Below are positions 45,489 to 55,282 of a DNA stretch of 64,000 nucleotides, one piece after another (positions within the stretch are counted from its first letter, which is position 1; every line of letters begins with the position of its first letter). The DNA is from Agathobacter ruminis (lineage in GTDB: Bacteria > Bacillota > Clostridia > Lachnospirales > Lachnospiraceae). Under the pieces are notes generated by a model. That model ran no database searches. It was not told the origin of the DNA and saw only the letters and a list, made by a program, of their open reading frames with translations. The stretch lies in assembly GCF_002735305.1 (NCBI RefSeq), contig NZ_PDYG01000003.1, positions 62,001 through 126,000 on the forward strand, given 5' to 3'. The position numbers were made by a program, and so were the translations under genes.

Positions 45489-47731
45489 CCATAAATCAGA
45501 AATTTTTCAATTTTAATTCCATCTTGATCGGCAAATAAACTTATTTGTCCTGAATCCATAGTATACAGGATTTGTGAACCGACTGCAAGCAGGCGCGAAA
45601 CACATTCTTTTCCGGGATGTCCGTAGTGGTTATGGAGACTGCACGATATGGTTGTATAGGTTGGCCTGATGCAGGAAAGGAATTCATCAATGCTCGAATA
45701 ATTCGACCCGTGATGATTGCATTTGTACCAGTCAACTCTCTCATTCTCCAGCTGTGGCACCAGCTGCTGTTCTGCAAAAGACGGCAAATCTCCGCAAATC
45801 AAGCCATTGAATGTATCTGTTCGTATGACCAGTGATAAAGATGCATCATTGCGATCAGCCACAGTGCCCTTTTGGGGCCACAAACAGTCGATCCGTATGG
45901 ATTCGTCGGAAATCAGGCTTCCCTTTGACATCGTAATCACATCAATCTGATTTTTATGAATTGCTTCATATAAATCGGGCGCATCATCGTGCAATGTATG
46001 TGCGGAGAAGTCCGACATCACAATATGAGATACCGGATATCCGTCATCAAGCATTTCACAGAGCCCATTATAATGATCTTCATCCAAATGCGACAAAAAC
46101 CAGTAATCAATCCTCCCTGCTCCGCTTGCCTCCAAAAAAGGCCGGATGCGATTGCTTCCCACTTTGCCGATATCGGAACTGCCTCCGTCAAAAAACAAAT
46201 TCATTCCGCTTTTCGTATGGATATAAGTCCCATCTCCCTGCCCGACATCCAGCACAGCGACTGAAAAAGGCCTGCTTTTCGGGACAATCAGAGCAAGCAA
46301 AAGGCCTGCAATCAGCACACTCTTGCCAACCGGATGCCGATTCAGACAATAGATGCCAAACAAAAGTATCATATAATAGATGATCATAAATGAAATTGCC
46401 GGCCTGCCGCGAATCAAACATGCAAACGGCAAATGAGAACTCAAATCACAAAGCCATAAAAACAAATCCAGAATGAGTTTGCATCCATATAATAACAGAT
46501 GTGCCGGCGCGAACACCGCGCAAAGAATCGTGCCTGCAAACGCCATCCCAAGCAAAACCGGCATTAACGCAAGTACAATAAGATTAAGAAACAATGCATA
46601 CAATGACAGATAATAAAAGAACCATAACATCACAGGATAAGTAAATAATGCAATCCCGACAGGCGTCCATTTCCGATTGCCAAACAGATTCCAGACCGCC
46701 ACGCCGCCCACCGCAGCAAATGAAAGCAAAAATCCCGTGTTTTGAAGATAATACGGGTTCGACCACAAAAGAATCAAAAAGCAGGCACCGAGCGAATTCA
46801 GCATATCACAGCTCCTGCCGCATACATTTGCCCATAAAACAAGCAATAGCATAAACAGTGCTCTTTGTGTCGCAATCCCATTTCCGGTGATTCCCAGATA
46901 GCCCCATCCGATCAAGGTTCCGACCGCAGCCGCACAAGCAAAGCTCACGCGTCGCTTTCGCAGGAAATGATAGAGTCCCAAAACGAGAATGGACAGATGT
47001 AACCCGGATACCGCAAAGACATGCGCGATGCCTGCCCTCCGATATCGTTCTTCTACTGTTTCCGACAATCCACTCTTGTCATTCCATACCATTGCAAGCA
47101 ACGCATTTGCGGTATCTGTCGGCAGATATTGTGCGTATCTTTGTCTGATTTGTATGTGCAACCGGTTGTACCATTCAGCCAGCAGATCATATTTGCCATC
47201 ACTTTTCAATTTAACCGCATCATATAATGCAACTGCAATTCCAAGCGACTGATAATATGTTTTTGAATCAAAATTGCCGAAGTTACGCGCCGGGGCAAAT
47301 ACTGAAACGGTACCGTTGCAAATCACAGTCTCTCCCACCCTGAAATCCTGTGGTTTGTTTTCATACAACAATACCAGGCGGCCTTCGACCGGTTCCTGTT
47401 CGCGCAACAAATATGCAGTTCTTGTCTTTTGGGGAATTCGTTTGACGATTTTGCCACATAAATCAATCGACTGGCCGTCATACAATCCGTTTTGTTGAAT
47501 CTGCTTCCTGTGTTCGGAAGCAGCTCCATGAGAATAGCCCAGTGCAAGGGCTGTCAGATAAATAAAGATTGCAAAGAAGAACCATCCTCTCTTCTTTGCA
47601 CGCAACGGAGAAACCGTTCCACACAGCAGAACAATTCCTCCGATTAGTAATATCAAAGGATCACGAAAAATCGCATAATGGATTCCGCATCCAAACGCAC
47701 ACGCGACAAAAAACACGGGGCGTTTGATCAT
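45485..47731 (-). CDS. comEC: ComEC/Rec2 DNA uptake channel
   Basis: ComEC is the membrane channel for single-stranded DNA entry in natural transformation. The 748-residue protein has N-terminal membrane segments with a DUF4131-like region (about 1-165) and the competence domain with many helices (about 200-460, including FAVSGLHLSIL). A C-terminal metallo-beta-lactamase domain carries VLDVGQGDGTY and HLDEDH (548-553), thought to degrade the non-transported strand. Its start overlaps the GerMN lipoprotein stop by 4 nt. No frameshift is seen, so it looks functional. Confidence 0.94.
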   Translation of the reverse strand: MIKRPVFFVACAFGCGIHYAIFRDPLILLIGGIVLLCGTVSPLRAKKRGWFFFAIFIYLTALALGYSHGAASEHRKQIQQNGLYDGQSIDLCGKIVKRIPQKTRTAYLLREQEPVEGRLVLLYENKPQDFRVGETVICNGTVSVFAPARNFGNFDSKTYYQSLGIAVALYDAVKLKSDGKYDLLAEWYNRLHIQIRQRYAQYLPTDTANALLAMVWNDKSGLSETVEERYRRAGIAHVFAVSGLHLSILVLGLYHFLRKRRVSFACAAAVGTLIGWGYLGITGNGIATQRALFMLLLVLWANVCGRSCDMLNSLGACFLILLWSNPYYLQNTGFLLSFAAVGGVAVWNLFGNRKWTPVGIALFTYPVMLWFFYYLSLYALFLNLIVLALMPVLLGMAFAGTILCAVFAPAHLLLYGCKLILDLFLWLCDLSSHLPFACLIRGRPAISFMIIYYMILLFGIYCLNRHPVGKSVLIAGLLLALIVPKSRPFSVAVLDVGQGDGTYIHTKSGMNLFFDGGSSDIGKVGSNRIRPFLEASGAGRIDYWFLSHLDEDHYNGLCEMLDDGYPVSHIVMSDFSAHTLHDDAPDLYEAIHKNQIDVITMSKGSLISDESIRIDCLWPQKGTVADRNDASLSLVIRTDTFNGLICGDLPSFAEQQLVPQLENERVDWYKCNHHGSNYSSIDEFLSCIRPTYTTISCSLHNHYGHPGKECVSRLLAVGSQILYTMDSGQISLFADQDGIKIEKFLIYG

Positions 47732-48675
47732 TCCTGCGTCTCCTCCTCTGTCGAAACCGGTATTTCAATCAGACTCTCATTTCGCTCATACATTTCAGAG
47801 AGATCATAAATATATCGCACTTTTCCGGAGGTATCACCATTGATGGAAAGTTGTACTTTTTTGACCACTTCGAGTTCGGTCAGCGAATCGACAATGGAAT
47901 ACAATACCGCTTCTTCCGAAATTTCCTGATTCTGGTTTAGAAAATTGGAATCAAGATTCACATAGCATACTCCGTCCATCATGGAAACCGTAATAATGTT
48001 GGTTGACGACGGAATTGTCTGCATCAGATCGGAATCTTTCGGTCCCTGAATCAGTTTCTTGACAATCAGCTTTTCCAGGGATTCATTGGAACTGTAATAT
48101 ACAGATTGCACTTCCGGAACCAGCGTGTTTCCGTCTTTTGATGCATAATATAATGTCAAATCCGTATGATGGCTGGTATTAATTGCCGCATCCGGGTTCT
48201 CGACGAAATTCTCTGCACTCATCGGTCCGATGGCGTCGCCTCTGGCATCTGTCAAAGTCTCGCCCTCTACCTGAAAGCTGACATACATCACATCCGGAAT
48301 CTGTGTCAATGTCCGGACAATGGCCGCCCGGATCAGCACCTCTTCCTCCTTTGGAATATCATTATATTCCGAAGAAAAGTTCAAAAACAAAAAGTAATCA
48401 TTGACATGATAATCCAGCACTTTGACAGAATCCGGAATTGTTTTTGTGATATCATCCGCTTCCGGTCCTTTTGCAAGTGCATACAGATATAAATCAACAC
48501 CCTGTCTGTCATTTGCATCCTCGACATGAAAATACCCTTCTTCGATGGATGTTCCATCCAGATTCAAATAATAAACAAGAATATCTCCGTCATGTGATTG
48601 TTTGCCGCAACCCGTTGCAAACAATCCCAGGAACAGGCAAAGGACAGACAGTATTGAAATCATTTTCTTTTTCAT
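47728..48675 (-). CDS. GerMN-domain lipoprotein
   Basis: A 315-residue lipoprotein: signal peptide, lipobox FATGC with Cys at 23, then two GerMN domains of about 120 residues (about 35-150 and 165-290). The domain is known from B. subtilis spore germination protein GerM and from LpqB of actinobacteria, which works with the MtrAB two-component system. The start at 48675 (MKKKMIS) has TAGGAGG upstream. It lies 10 nt after a histidine kinase gene, as LpqB lies next to MtrB, so it may modulate that kinase. This is inference. Confidence 0.88.
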   Translation of the reverse strand: MKKKMISILSVLCLFLGLFATGCGKQSHDGDILVYYLNLDGTSIEEGYFHVEDANDRQGVDLYLYALAKGPEADDITKTIPDSVKVLDYHVNDYFLFLNFSSEYNDIPKEEEVLIRAAIVRTLTQIPDVMYVSFQVEGETLTDARGDAIGPMSAENFVENPDAAINTSHHTDLTLYYASKDGNTLVPEVQSVYYSSNESLEKLIVKKLIQGPKDSDLMQTIPSSTNIITVSMMDGVCYVNLDSNFLNQNQEISEEAVLYSIVDSLTELEVVKKVQLSINGDTSGKVRYIYDLSEMYERNESLIEIPVSTEEETQE

Positions 48676-48685
48676 ACCGCGCCTC

Positions 48686-50134
48686 CTATACAATAAATTT
48701 AAGCGGGATGCGCACATCAAATGTTGTGCCCTCTCCGAGAACAGAATATACCTTGATGGCGCCGCGATGCATCAGGACTGCATTTCTCGTGATTGCAAGT
48801 CCCAGTCCGGTTCCTCCGATTTCACGGGAATGAGATTTATCAACGCGATAAAATCTCTCATAAATATGATCCAGCGATTCTTCCGGAATGCCCATTCCCG
48901 AGTCTTCCACCTTGAGATAAAAATACTGATGATCCGCATTGAGGGAAATATGGACCCATCCCTCTCCGTCATTTCTGTTATATTTAATGGCATTTTCAAT
49001 CAGATTGGTAATCGCAAGCGTAATCTTCACTTCATCCACATCGGCCATAATCGGTCGGAAGCTCTCGAGTACCAGAGCCACCTTTTGCTTGTCCGCAATC
49101 GGTTGCAGTCGTTTGAGAATCTGTTCTACCAATTCATTGATATTCAGGTTCTCGATGTTGACATCAGAAGATGATTTGTCCATTCTTACCAGTGACAGCA
49201 AATCATTGATGATTTTTGTCTCACGGTCAATTTCATTGGTGATATCTCCCATGAATTCCTGATACATCTCAAGCGGTGCATCCGGCATAGAATTAATCGA
49301 ATCCGCCAATACCTTTATGGAAGTCAGTGGTGTCTTCAGCTCATGTGACACATTGGATACGAATTCTTCACGCGAATCATTCATCAATTTCATTTTTGCG
49401 AAAAATTCATTGAACTTCTCGGATATTTCAATGGTCTCGGTAAAATTATTGACCTGCAATGTTTCCTCGCCGTGATATCCTCCCTGCACATGCTCAATTG
49501 CGGAAGAAATTTTCTTCAATGGCCTCGTCAGGACAAATGCGGCAAATATTCCAAATGCGCCAAACGCAAAAACAATGATGGAAACTACAACCATCGCCAG
49601 ATTTTTCAGATAATCTTTGTTGAGACCGATGCTGTCGGTCGATACCGAAACAACAAGCACACCTTTTGCCTTCTGACTGGCCTCCTCCGGATTCGTAATC
49701 GGAATCGTCATCTCAATATAACGGTTTTCACTGTCATACGAAATCATCGTCTCGCCGCGCAGACTTTGCATCACTTCACGTGCAATAATTATTTTGCGGT
49801 TATCCTGATTGTAGGTATCATAAATAATCCGGTATACATCATTTACGACAAGCACACGGCCGTCGTAAAGTGTAGACAGGATTGCTATCTGAGATTCTAA
49901 ATCACTTGTAATCTGGTCTTTTTGGAATTTGTCGCTGCTTCCGATCTGATTCGCAATCAGAAGCGCCTGCGCAGAGATTTCGCTTTCACGAACCGATACC
50001 GCATGAGACTCATAATTTTTGACAAGAACCGCACTGATAATCAAACTCGGGAACAAAATAAGAATGATCACGAGTAAGATAATATGCGTCTTAAGACTTT
50101 TCATGAAATAATAAAAATGTGTTTTTTTCTTCAT
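48686..50134 (-). CDS. Membrane sensor histidine kinase (WalK/PhoR-like)
   Basis: A 482-residue kinase with TM1 (about 18-38), an extracytoplasmic sensor of about 140 residues (39-180) and TM2 (181-203). A HAMP domain (about 204-255) precedes the HisKA box with phospho-acceptor H264 (FVSNVSHELKTPLTS). The HATPase domain has NLIENAIKYN, EDSGMGIPEE and GGTGLGLAIT. It lies 15 nt after its response regulator. No PAS domain is evident, unlike B. subtilis WalK. The neighbouring lipoprotein and competence genes suggest envelope or DNA uptake signalling. Confidence 0.93.
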   Translation of the reverse strand: MKKKTHFYYFMKSLKTHIILLVIILILFPSLIISAVLVKNYESHAVSVRESEISAQALLIANQIGSSDKFQKDQITSDLESQIAILSTLYDGRVLVVNDVYRIIYDTYNQDNRKIIIAREVMQSLRGETMISYDSENRYIEMTIPITNPEEASQKAKGVLVVSVSTDSIGLNKDYLKNLAMVVVSIIVFAFGAFGIFAAFVLTRPLKKISSAIEHVQGGYHGEETLQVNNFTETIEISEKFNEFFAKMKLMNDSREEFVSNVSHELKTPLTSIKVLADSINSMPDAPLEMYQEFMGDITNEIDRETKIINDLLSLVRMDKSSSDVNIENLNINELVEQILKRLQPIADKQKVALVLESFRPIMADVDEVKITLAITNLIENAIKYNRNDGEGWVHISLNADHQYFYLKVEDSGMGIPEESLDHIYERFYRVDKSHSREIGGTGLGLAITRNAVLMHRGAIKVYSVLGEGTTFDVRIPLKFIV

Positions 50135-50149
50135 GGTTCATGACACCTG

Positions 50150-50845
50150 TTACTTCTGGTTGTAATAATATCCAACGCCCCATTTGGTATGAACATATTT
50201 CGGTTCAGACGGGTTGGATTCAATTTTTTCGCGGAGGCGACGCACATGTACATCCACTGTACGCACATCTCCCGGATATCCCTCTCCCCAAACAGTATTC
50301 AAGAGATTTTCACGGCTGTAAACCTTATTCTCATTGCGCACCAAAAGCTCAAGAATTTCGAATTCACGCGCAGTCAGATTACATTCTTCTCCGAGAATAA
50401 ACAATCTGCGGCTATCACAGTCAAGGCGCAAATCACCTTTCTCGATGATAGACTCATTGGTTGAAACAACCGGCTGTGCGCTGACAGTACGACGCATAAT
50501 CGCTTTGATGCGGGCCTTTACTTCAAGGATATTAAAAGGTTTGGTAATATAATCGTCCGCGCCGTAGTCAAGTCCAAGGATTTTGTCCATATCATCCCCT
50601 TTGGCTGTCAGCATAATAATCGGCATATTGGAAAATTCACGGATTGCCTGACATACTTCATATCCATCCATCTTCGGAAGCATGATATCAAGCAAAATCA
50701 TGTCATATACATTCTGCTGTGCCATCGAGAGTGCTTCCTCTCCGTCATATGCACAATCCACCTCATAGCCATCCTGCTCCAGGCTGAAGCGGATTCCTTT
50801 TACAATTAATTTTTCATCATCTACGACCAAAACTTTCTTTGCCAT
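50150..50845 (-). CDS. OmpR/PhoB-family response regulator (WalR-like)
   Basis: A 231-residue regulator with a receiver domain (acidic pair D9/D10, phospho-acceptor D53, T80 and K102) and a winged-helix DNA-binding domain (about 135-231). The wing shows VDVHVRRLREKI and KWGVGYYY. It is paired with the downstream histidine kinase (15 nt apart) and follows comEA by 16 nt. Likeness to WalR/YycF is strong in the receiver, but the target genes cannot be inferred. Confidence 0.94.
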   Translation of the reverse strand: MAKKVLVVDDEKLIVKGIRFSLEQDGYEVDCAYDGEEALSMAQQNVYDMILLDIMLPKMDGYEVCQAIREFSNMPIIMLTAKGDDMDKILGLDYGADDYITKPFNILEVKARIKAIMRRTVSAQPVVSTNESIIEKGDLRLDCDSRRLFILGEECNLTAREFEILELLVRNENKVYSRENLLNTVWGEGYPGDVRTVDVHVRRLREKIESNPSEPKYVHTKWGVGYYYNQK

Positions 50846-50861
50846 ACTGTTTTCCTTTGGT

Positions 50862-51413
50862 TTAACTTATTGTAATATAATCTTTCATATTTTGATAAGT
50901 CGAATCGCCGATTCCACTTACATTTACAATATCTTCGATGTGCTGAAACTTTCCATTCGCCTCCCGGTATGCAACAATCGCTGCAGCCTTTGTCGCACCA
51001 ATCCCCGGAATCGTCATCAATTCCGTTGAATCGGCCAGATTGATATTCACTTTCCCGGAATCGGTCGAAACCTGCGATTCGTTCTGTATGAATTCATCTT
51101 CTGTCGGAATATAAACTTTTTCGCCATCAAACAACAACTCGGCCTGGTTATAATAGTCCTCTTTTGCATTCTCGCAAAAGCCTCCGGCACAACGAATCAG
51201 ATCGCAGACGCGCGCATTTTCCGGCATCTCATATACACCCGGCTTTTGTACGGCACCGCAGATGTAGACAAAGATTTTTGTACTCGTTTCTTCAATTACC
51301 ATTGTCGACTTCTCAGTATCGACATGGTCAAGCACCATCTTCTGTTCCCGGCCGCAACCAATCAATAATAACGAAAAAGCAGCCACAAATGTGACTGTCG
51401 AATTCAGTTTCAT
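50862..51413 (-). CDS. comEA: ComEA-like DNA-binding lipoprotein
   Basis: ComEA binds incoming double-stranded DNA on the outer side of the membrane and passes it to ComEC. The 183-residue protein carries a lipobox (LLIGC, Cys20) instead of the single transmembrane anchor of B. subtilis ComEA. It then has an SLBB domain (about 47-110: IFVYICGAVQKPGVYEMP) and a helix-hairpin-helix domain (about 120-183: KVNINLADSTELMTIPGIGATKAAAI). It heads a run with a two-component system, a GerMN lipoprotein and comEC. Its ribosome binding site is held in a 9-bp hairpin. Confidence 0.92.
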   Translation of the reverse strand: MKLNSTVTFVAAFSLLLIGCGREQKMVLDHVDTEKSTMVIEETSTKIFVYICGAVQKPGVYEMPENARVCDLIRCAGGFCENAKEDYYNQAELLFDGEKVYIPTEDEFIQNESQVSTDSGKVNINLADSTELMTIPGIGATKAAAIVAYREANGKFQHIEDIVNVSGIGDSTYQNMKDYITIS

Positions 51414-51419
51414 AAAATA

Positions 51420-51443
51420 CTCCTTCCCGATATGGGGAAGGAG
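51420..51443 (-). promoter_or_regulatory. Hairpin masking the comEA ribosome binding site
   Basis: On the minus-strand transcript, CTCCTTCCC pairs perfectly over 9 bp with GGGAAGGAG across a 6-nt loop. The GGAAGGAG arm is the comEA Shine-Dalgarno sequence, six nt from the ATG. The hairpin should limit initiation unless it is opened. It could also be a remnant terminator for argD, but only TATTTT follows. Confidence 0.7.
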
Positions 51444-51460
51444 GTTTCATGCCCATCCAT

Positions 51461-51489
51461 ATTTTAAATTGTTTTTAAAAATATTACAA
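51461..51489 (-). promoter_or_regulatory. Candidate promoter of the comEA operon
   Basis: TTGTAA (51484-51489) and TAAAAT (51461-51466) are spaced by 17 nt on minus. Transcripts would start near 51454 and include the full masking hairpin. Confidence 0.5.
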
Positions 51490-51514
51490 GATGTTTTCAA
51501 ATTTATTTCGGTTT

Positions 51515-52714
51515 TTATGCAATCTCCATAGAAAGTACGGCAGACAACTTTTCAATCATCTCATCGATGTGCTCTTTTTGGATGACAAGCGGCGGAACCA
51601 AACGAATCACATCCGCTCCGGCTGTAATCACAATCAGCCCCTGCTCCAATGCTTTTGCCGCAACTTTACCGACCGGCTTGGTGCATACAAGTCCTTTCAT
51701 AAAGCCTTTGCCGCGCACCTCGGTAATGCAGTCATACTGCTCCATCAGCCCGTTTAATCTACTATCGAGATAAGCAGACAATTCTTTGACATGATTGCAC
51801 AAGTCAAGCTGCTCATAGCGATCCATTACCGCAGATACAGCCGCACCCACAAACGGATTTCCACCATAGGTGGTGCCGTGATCTCCCGGTACCAGAGAAG
51901 CCTGTGCCACTTTTTCCGTCATCAGAAATGCACCGACCGGCACACCGCAGCCGAGTGCCTTCGCACTGGTCATAATATCCGGACGGATGCCGTAATCCTG
52001 CCAAGCAAACATCGAACCGGTTCTGCCCATACCACATTGGATTTCATCAAGAATCAGCAAAATGTCTTTTTCATCACAAAGTTTGCGGATTGCTTTCAGA
52101 AAATCCGGATCAGCCGGATAAATACCACCCTCGCCCTGTACGGTCTCCATGATAATGGCGCAGGTATTTTCATTGACCTGTGCTTTGACACTTTCAAAAT
52201 CATTAAAGGTCGCAAATTTCACGCCGCCCATCAATGGTTCAAATGCCTCGCGGTAATGCGCATTCCCAGTTACGGAGAGTGCACCGATGCTACGTCCGTG
52301 GAAAGAATGTTCCATGGCGATAATTTCATGCCCTGCATGTCCGGTTTTGGTATAGGCATATTTTTTTGCAGCCTTTAATGCGCCCTCAATGGCTTCCGTT
52401 CCGCTGTTGGTAAAAAATACGCGATCCATTTGCGCCGCCTTCAGAAGTTTCTCCGCGGCTTTTGCAATCGGTGGATTGTAATACAAATTGGATGTGTGCA
52501 AAACTGCATCCACCTGATTTTTCAGCGCATTTTTGTAATACTCGTCACTGTATCCCAGAGAATTGACCGCAATCCCGGCAGCAAAATCCAAGTATTTCTT
52601 ACCTTCGCAATCATACAGATAGACACCCTCTCCATGATCAATCACGAGTGGAAACCGATTATAGGTATGAAGCAAATTTGCTTCCGCAATGTTCATATAC
52701 TCCTGACTACTCAT
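51515..52714 (-). CDS. argD: Acetylornithine aminotransferase
   Basis: This PLP enzyme makes N-acetylornithine from N-acetylglutamate semialdehyde and glutamate. The 399-residue protein has the class III signature [20 protein letters not shown], the PLP lysine in [16 protein letters not shown] and [15 protein letters not shown]. Its start overlaps argB by 8 nt. An internal ATG at 52696 with a tight AGGAG is an alternative start giving 393 residues. It is the last gene of argC-GNAT-argB-argD. Confidence 0.95.
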   Translation of the reverse strand: MSSQEYMNIAEANLLHTYNRFPLVIDHGEGVYLYDCEGKKYLDFAAGIAVNSLGYSDEYYKNALKNQVDAVLHTSNLYYNPPIAKAAEKLLKAAQMDRVFFTNSGTEAIEGALKAAKKYAYTKTGHAGHEIIAMEHSFHGRSIGALSVTGNAHYREAFEPLMGGVKFATFNDFESVKAQVNENTCAIIMETVQGEGGIYPADPDFLKAIRKLCDEKDILLILDEIQCGMGRTGSMFAWQDYGIRPDIMTSAKALGCGVPVGAFLMTEKVAQASLVPGDHGTTYGGNPFVGAAVSAVMDRYEQLDLCNHVKELSAYLDSRLNGLMEQYDCITEVRGKGFMKGLVCTKPVGKVAAKALEQGLIVITAGADVIRLVPPLVIQKEHIDEMIEKLSAVLSMEIA

Positions 52715-53609
52715 GATAAAAACGATCCTCCTTATCTCCTAAAATCGCAGTTCCGATTCCTTTATTGGTAAAGATTTCCAGCAACAGACAATGCGCAATC
52801 CGTCCGTCGAGAATATGTACGCGCGATACTCCATTGTCAATCGCATCAATGCAATTGGAAAGTTTCGGCAGCATTCCACCTCCGATATATCCGCTCTCGA
52901 TTAATTCGCGGGCCTCAGATGCAGTCAGTTCCGAAATCAGAGAATTCGGATCGTCAAAATCTTTGTAAACACCTGCGATATCAGTCAAAAATGCCAATTT
53001 CTCCGCATTGACTGCACGTGCAATTGCACATGCCGCATCGTCGGCATTGATATTATAAGTCTCATAATTGCTGTCCATTCCGATTGGGCATACAATCGGC
53101 AAAAAGTCCTTTTCGAGCAAATCATACAGAATTTGCGGATTGACCTCATTGATTTCACCGACAAATCCGATGTCCTGTCCATCCGAATATTTCTTTGTCA
53201 CCTTCAATAAACCGCCGTCTTTTCCGCTGATTCCGATTGCATTGACACCGAGCTCCTGTACGAGCTTTACCAGAGATTTATTGACTTTGTTTAATACCAT
53301 TTCCGCAACTTCCATGGTTGCTGCATCTGTCTTGCGCAAACCGTTGACAAATTCAGGCTCCATTCCGACTTTGCCGACCCATTTGCTGATTTCTTTTCCG
53401 CCGCCATGTACAATAATCGGCTTAAATCCAACCAGTTTCAGCAAAGTGCAGTCTTCAATCACCTGCTTTTTTAAATTTTCATCGACCATGGCCGATCCAC
53501 CATATTTGACCACAATGATTTTGCGGTTAAATCTCTGTATATAAGGTAATGCTTCAATGAGCACCTGTGCTTTTGCCATTGCCTGTTCCTGCATGATTTG
53601 TTCTGTCAT
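52707..53609 (-). CDS. argB: Acetylglutamate kinase
   Basis: It phosphorylates N-acetylglutamate, the second step of arginine synthesis. The 300-residue protein shows [11 protein letters not shown] (about 30-40), [12 protein letters not shown] (about 67) and [15 protein letters not shown] (about 188). An N-terminal helix precedes the kinase fold, as in arginine-inhibited hexameric forms, so feedback inhibition by arginine is likely. AGGAGG lies six nt before the ATG. The gene is 10 nt after the GNAT gene. Confidence 0.96.
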   Translation of the reverse strand: MTEQIMQEQAMAKAQVLIEALPYIQRFNRKIIVVKYGGSAMVDENLKKQVIEDCTLLKLVGFKPIIVHGGGKEISKWVGKVGMEPEFVNGLRKTDAATMEVAEMVLNKVNKSLVKLVQELGVNAIGISGKDGGLLKVTKKYSDGQDIGFVGEINEVNPQILYDLLEKDFLPIVCPIGMDSNYETYNINADDAACAIARAVNAEKLAFLTDIAGVYKDFDDPNSLISELTASEARELIESGYIGGGMLPKLSNCIDAIDNGVSRVHILDGRIAHCLLLEIFTNKGIGTAILGDKEDRFYHE

Positions 53610-53619
53610 TTTTATCCTC

Positions 53620-54081
53620 CTATGAATTAAAGCGGGTAATATTCGCTTCGTTCAATGTAAAATCGTAATAATTCAAATCTTCCCGAAAAGTCCAACCTGC
53701 ATCCTTCCAAAAACGGTTGCCGAGTGCATTGGATTTAAATGCAATCAGGCTGACTTTGTTAATACCTTCTTCCTGCAAAGCCTTCATGCAAAAGACTGCC
53801 ATGGCTTTTCCGATTCCATGCTTCCGGTATTGCTCATCAACACAGACATGATACATACAGCCGCGTCGGCCATCATGCCCACACAGGATTGCGCCGACGA
53901 TCTGCTGATTCACAACTGCAACCACACTCGTAGACGGATTGCGTTTCAGAAAACGTGTCACGCCCTCCTTCGAATCATCAATGGAGCGGATTCCAAACCC
54001 ATGAATACTCATCCAAAGATGATAAACCTGATCATAATCTTCTTCTTTCATCACGCGAAGCGTATATTTTATTTCCGACAT
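53620..54081 (-). CDS. GNAT family N-acetyltransferase within the arg operon
   Basis: A 153-residue single GNAT domain. The acetyl-CoA pyrophosphate loop is [14 protein letters not shown] (about 82-95), preceded by the beta4 strand CMYHVCV. The closing region [13 protein letters not shown] is typical of motif B. It resembles the YpeA group of acetyltransferases. It lies 15 nt after argC and 10 nt before argB, where argJ often sits in related bacteria, and no argJ or argA is visible. Making N-acetylglutamate from glutamate and acetyl-CoA is an attractive but unproved role. Protein N-terminal or small-molecule acetylation are alternatives. Confidence 0.85.
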   Translation of the reverse strand: MSEIKYTLRVMKEEDYDQVYHLWMSIHGFGIRSIDDSKEGVTRFLKRNPSTSVVAVVNQQIVGAILCGHDGRRGCMYHVCVDEQYRKHGIGKAMAVFCMKALQEEGINKVSLIAFKSNALGNRFWKDAGWTFREDLNYYDFTLNEANITRFNS

Positions 54082-54096
54082 CTAAGATCATACCTC

Positions 54097-55140
54097 TTAC
54101 GGGAAGCACGGTACCAGATTCAATCCGGTGGCCTCCTCCAAACCAAACAACAGATTCATATTTTGTACAGCCTGTCCTGCCGCACCTTTGACAAGATTGT
54201 CCAGCGCACCCATCATAACGATGCGATTCGTGCGTTCATCAATAACAAAATTGACATCCACATAATTGCTTCCTTCCACCCATTTGGTCTCCGGGCAAAC
54301 GCCCTGCGGGAGCACACGAACAAATTTTTCATCTTTATAATAGCGGTCATAAACAGCCTTTACTTCTTCATAAGTAACCTTTTTCATCAGAGATGCATAT
54401 TCTGTCACCAGAATTCCGCGGTTCATCGGAACCAAATGCGGTGTAAAATTAATTGTCATCTCATGACCGGCCGCATAGCCGAGCTGTTCTTCGATTTCCG
54501 GTGTATGACGATGAGAAGTCACGCCGTATGCTTTGATATTTTCATTGACTTCACAGAACAGATTCGGGGTCTTTGCACCTCTTCCGGCTCCGGAAGTACC
54601 ACTCTTTGCATCGACGATTAAGGTAGACGGATCAATCAGGCCTTCTTTTACCAATGGATAAGCCGTCAAAATGGAACAGGTTGTATAACAACCAGGATTT
54701 GCAATCAGTCTGGTCTGCTCATTGATCAGATTACGATTGATTTCACACAATCCATAGACAGCCTCCTGAATAAACTGAGGACTTTTATGTGTAATTCCAT
54801 ACCACTTTTCGTATACCGACACATCTTTGATTCGATAGTCTGCAGACAAATCCACAATCTTCGTCTTTTGCAAAATTTCTTCTGTCAGCACGCCTGCCAG
54901 ATATCCCTGCGGTGTCGCAGTAAAGATCACATCCACCTGATCGGCAAGTGCTTCCATATTATCATCCATACAGCTTGCATCTACCAATTCAAAAAAGTTT
55001 CTGTAAATATCCGCAAAATTTTGATCAATATAACTTCTTGATCCATACCATTTAATTTCTGCCTGAGGATGGTTAAGCAAAAGGCGAACCAGTTCTGCTC
55101 CGGCGTATCCTGTCGCGCCAATAATTCCAACTTTAATCAT
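54097..55140 (-). CDS. argC: N-acetyl-gamma-glutamyl-phosphate reductase
   Basis: It reduces N-acetylglutamyl phosphate with NADPH to the semialdehyde. The 347-residue protein has IGATGYAGAELVRLL (7-21), the catalytic cysteine C151 in ANPGCYTT and the His region TSHRHTPEIEEQLG. It is the first gene of the argC-GNAT-argB-argD run and is divergent from argG across 229 nt. Length and motifs are normal. Confidence 0.96.
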   Translation of the reverse strand: MIKVGIIGATGYAGAELVRLLLNHPQAEIKWYGSRSYIDQNFADIYRNFFELVDASCMDDNMEALADQVDVIFTATPQGYLAGVLTEEILQKTKIVDLSADYRIKDVSVYEKWYGITHKSPQFIQEAVYGLCEINRNLINEQTRLIANPGCYTTCSILTAYPLVKEGLIDPSTLIVDAKSGTSGAGRGAKTPNLFCEVNENIKAYGVTSHRHTPEIEEQLGYAAGHEMTINFTPHLVPMNRGILVTEYASLMKKVTYEEVKAVYDRYYKDEKFVRVLPQGVCPETKWVEGSNYVDVNFVIDERTNRIVMMGALDNLVKGAAGQAVQNMNLLFGLEEATGLNLVPCFP

Positions 55141-55282
55141 ATGTCTGCTCCTACTCTTTTTCTTCGATAAAAAATGATATTATCGCTTTTATAAACATAA
55201 TAGTACAGCGCTTTATTTTAGTAAAGTTAAATTTTATACAAAAATCATAGTTATTATTCAAACAAACTGTATATTTTTTCGC

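Noticed and set aside
51420-51443. Hairpin as the main argD terminator
   Set aside because: Only a weak TATTTT follows before the comEA ATG, and the 3' arm is exactly the comEA ribosome binding site, so a translational role is preferred.
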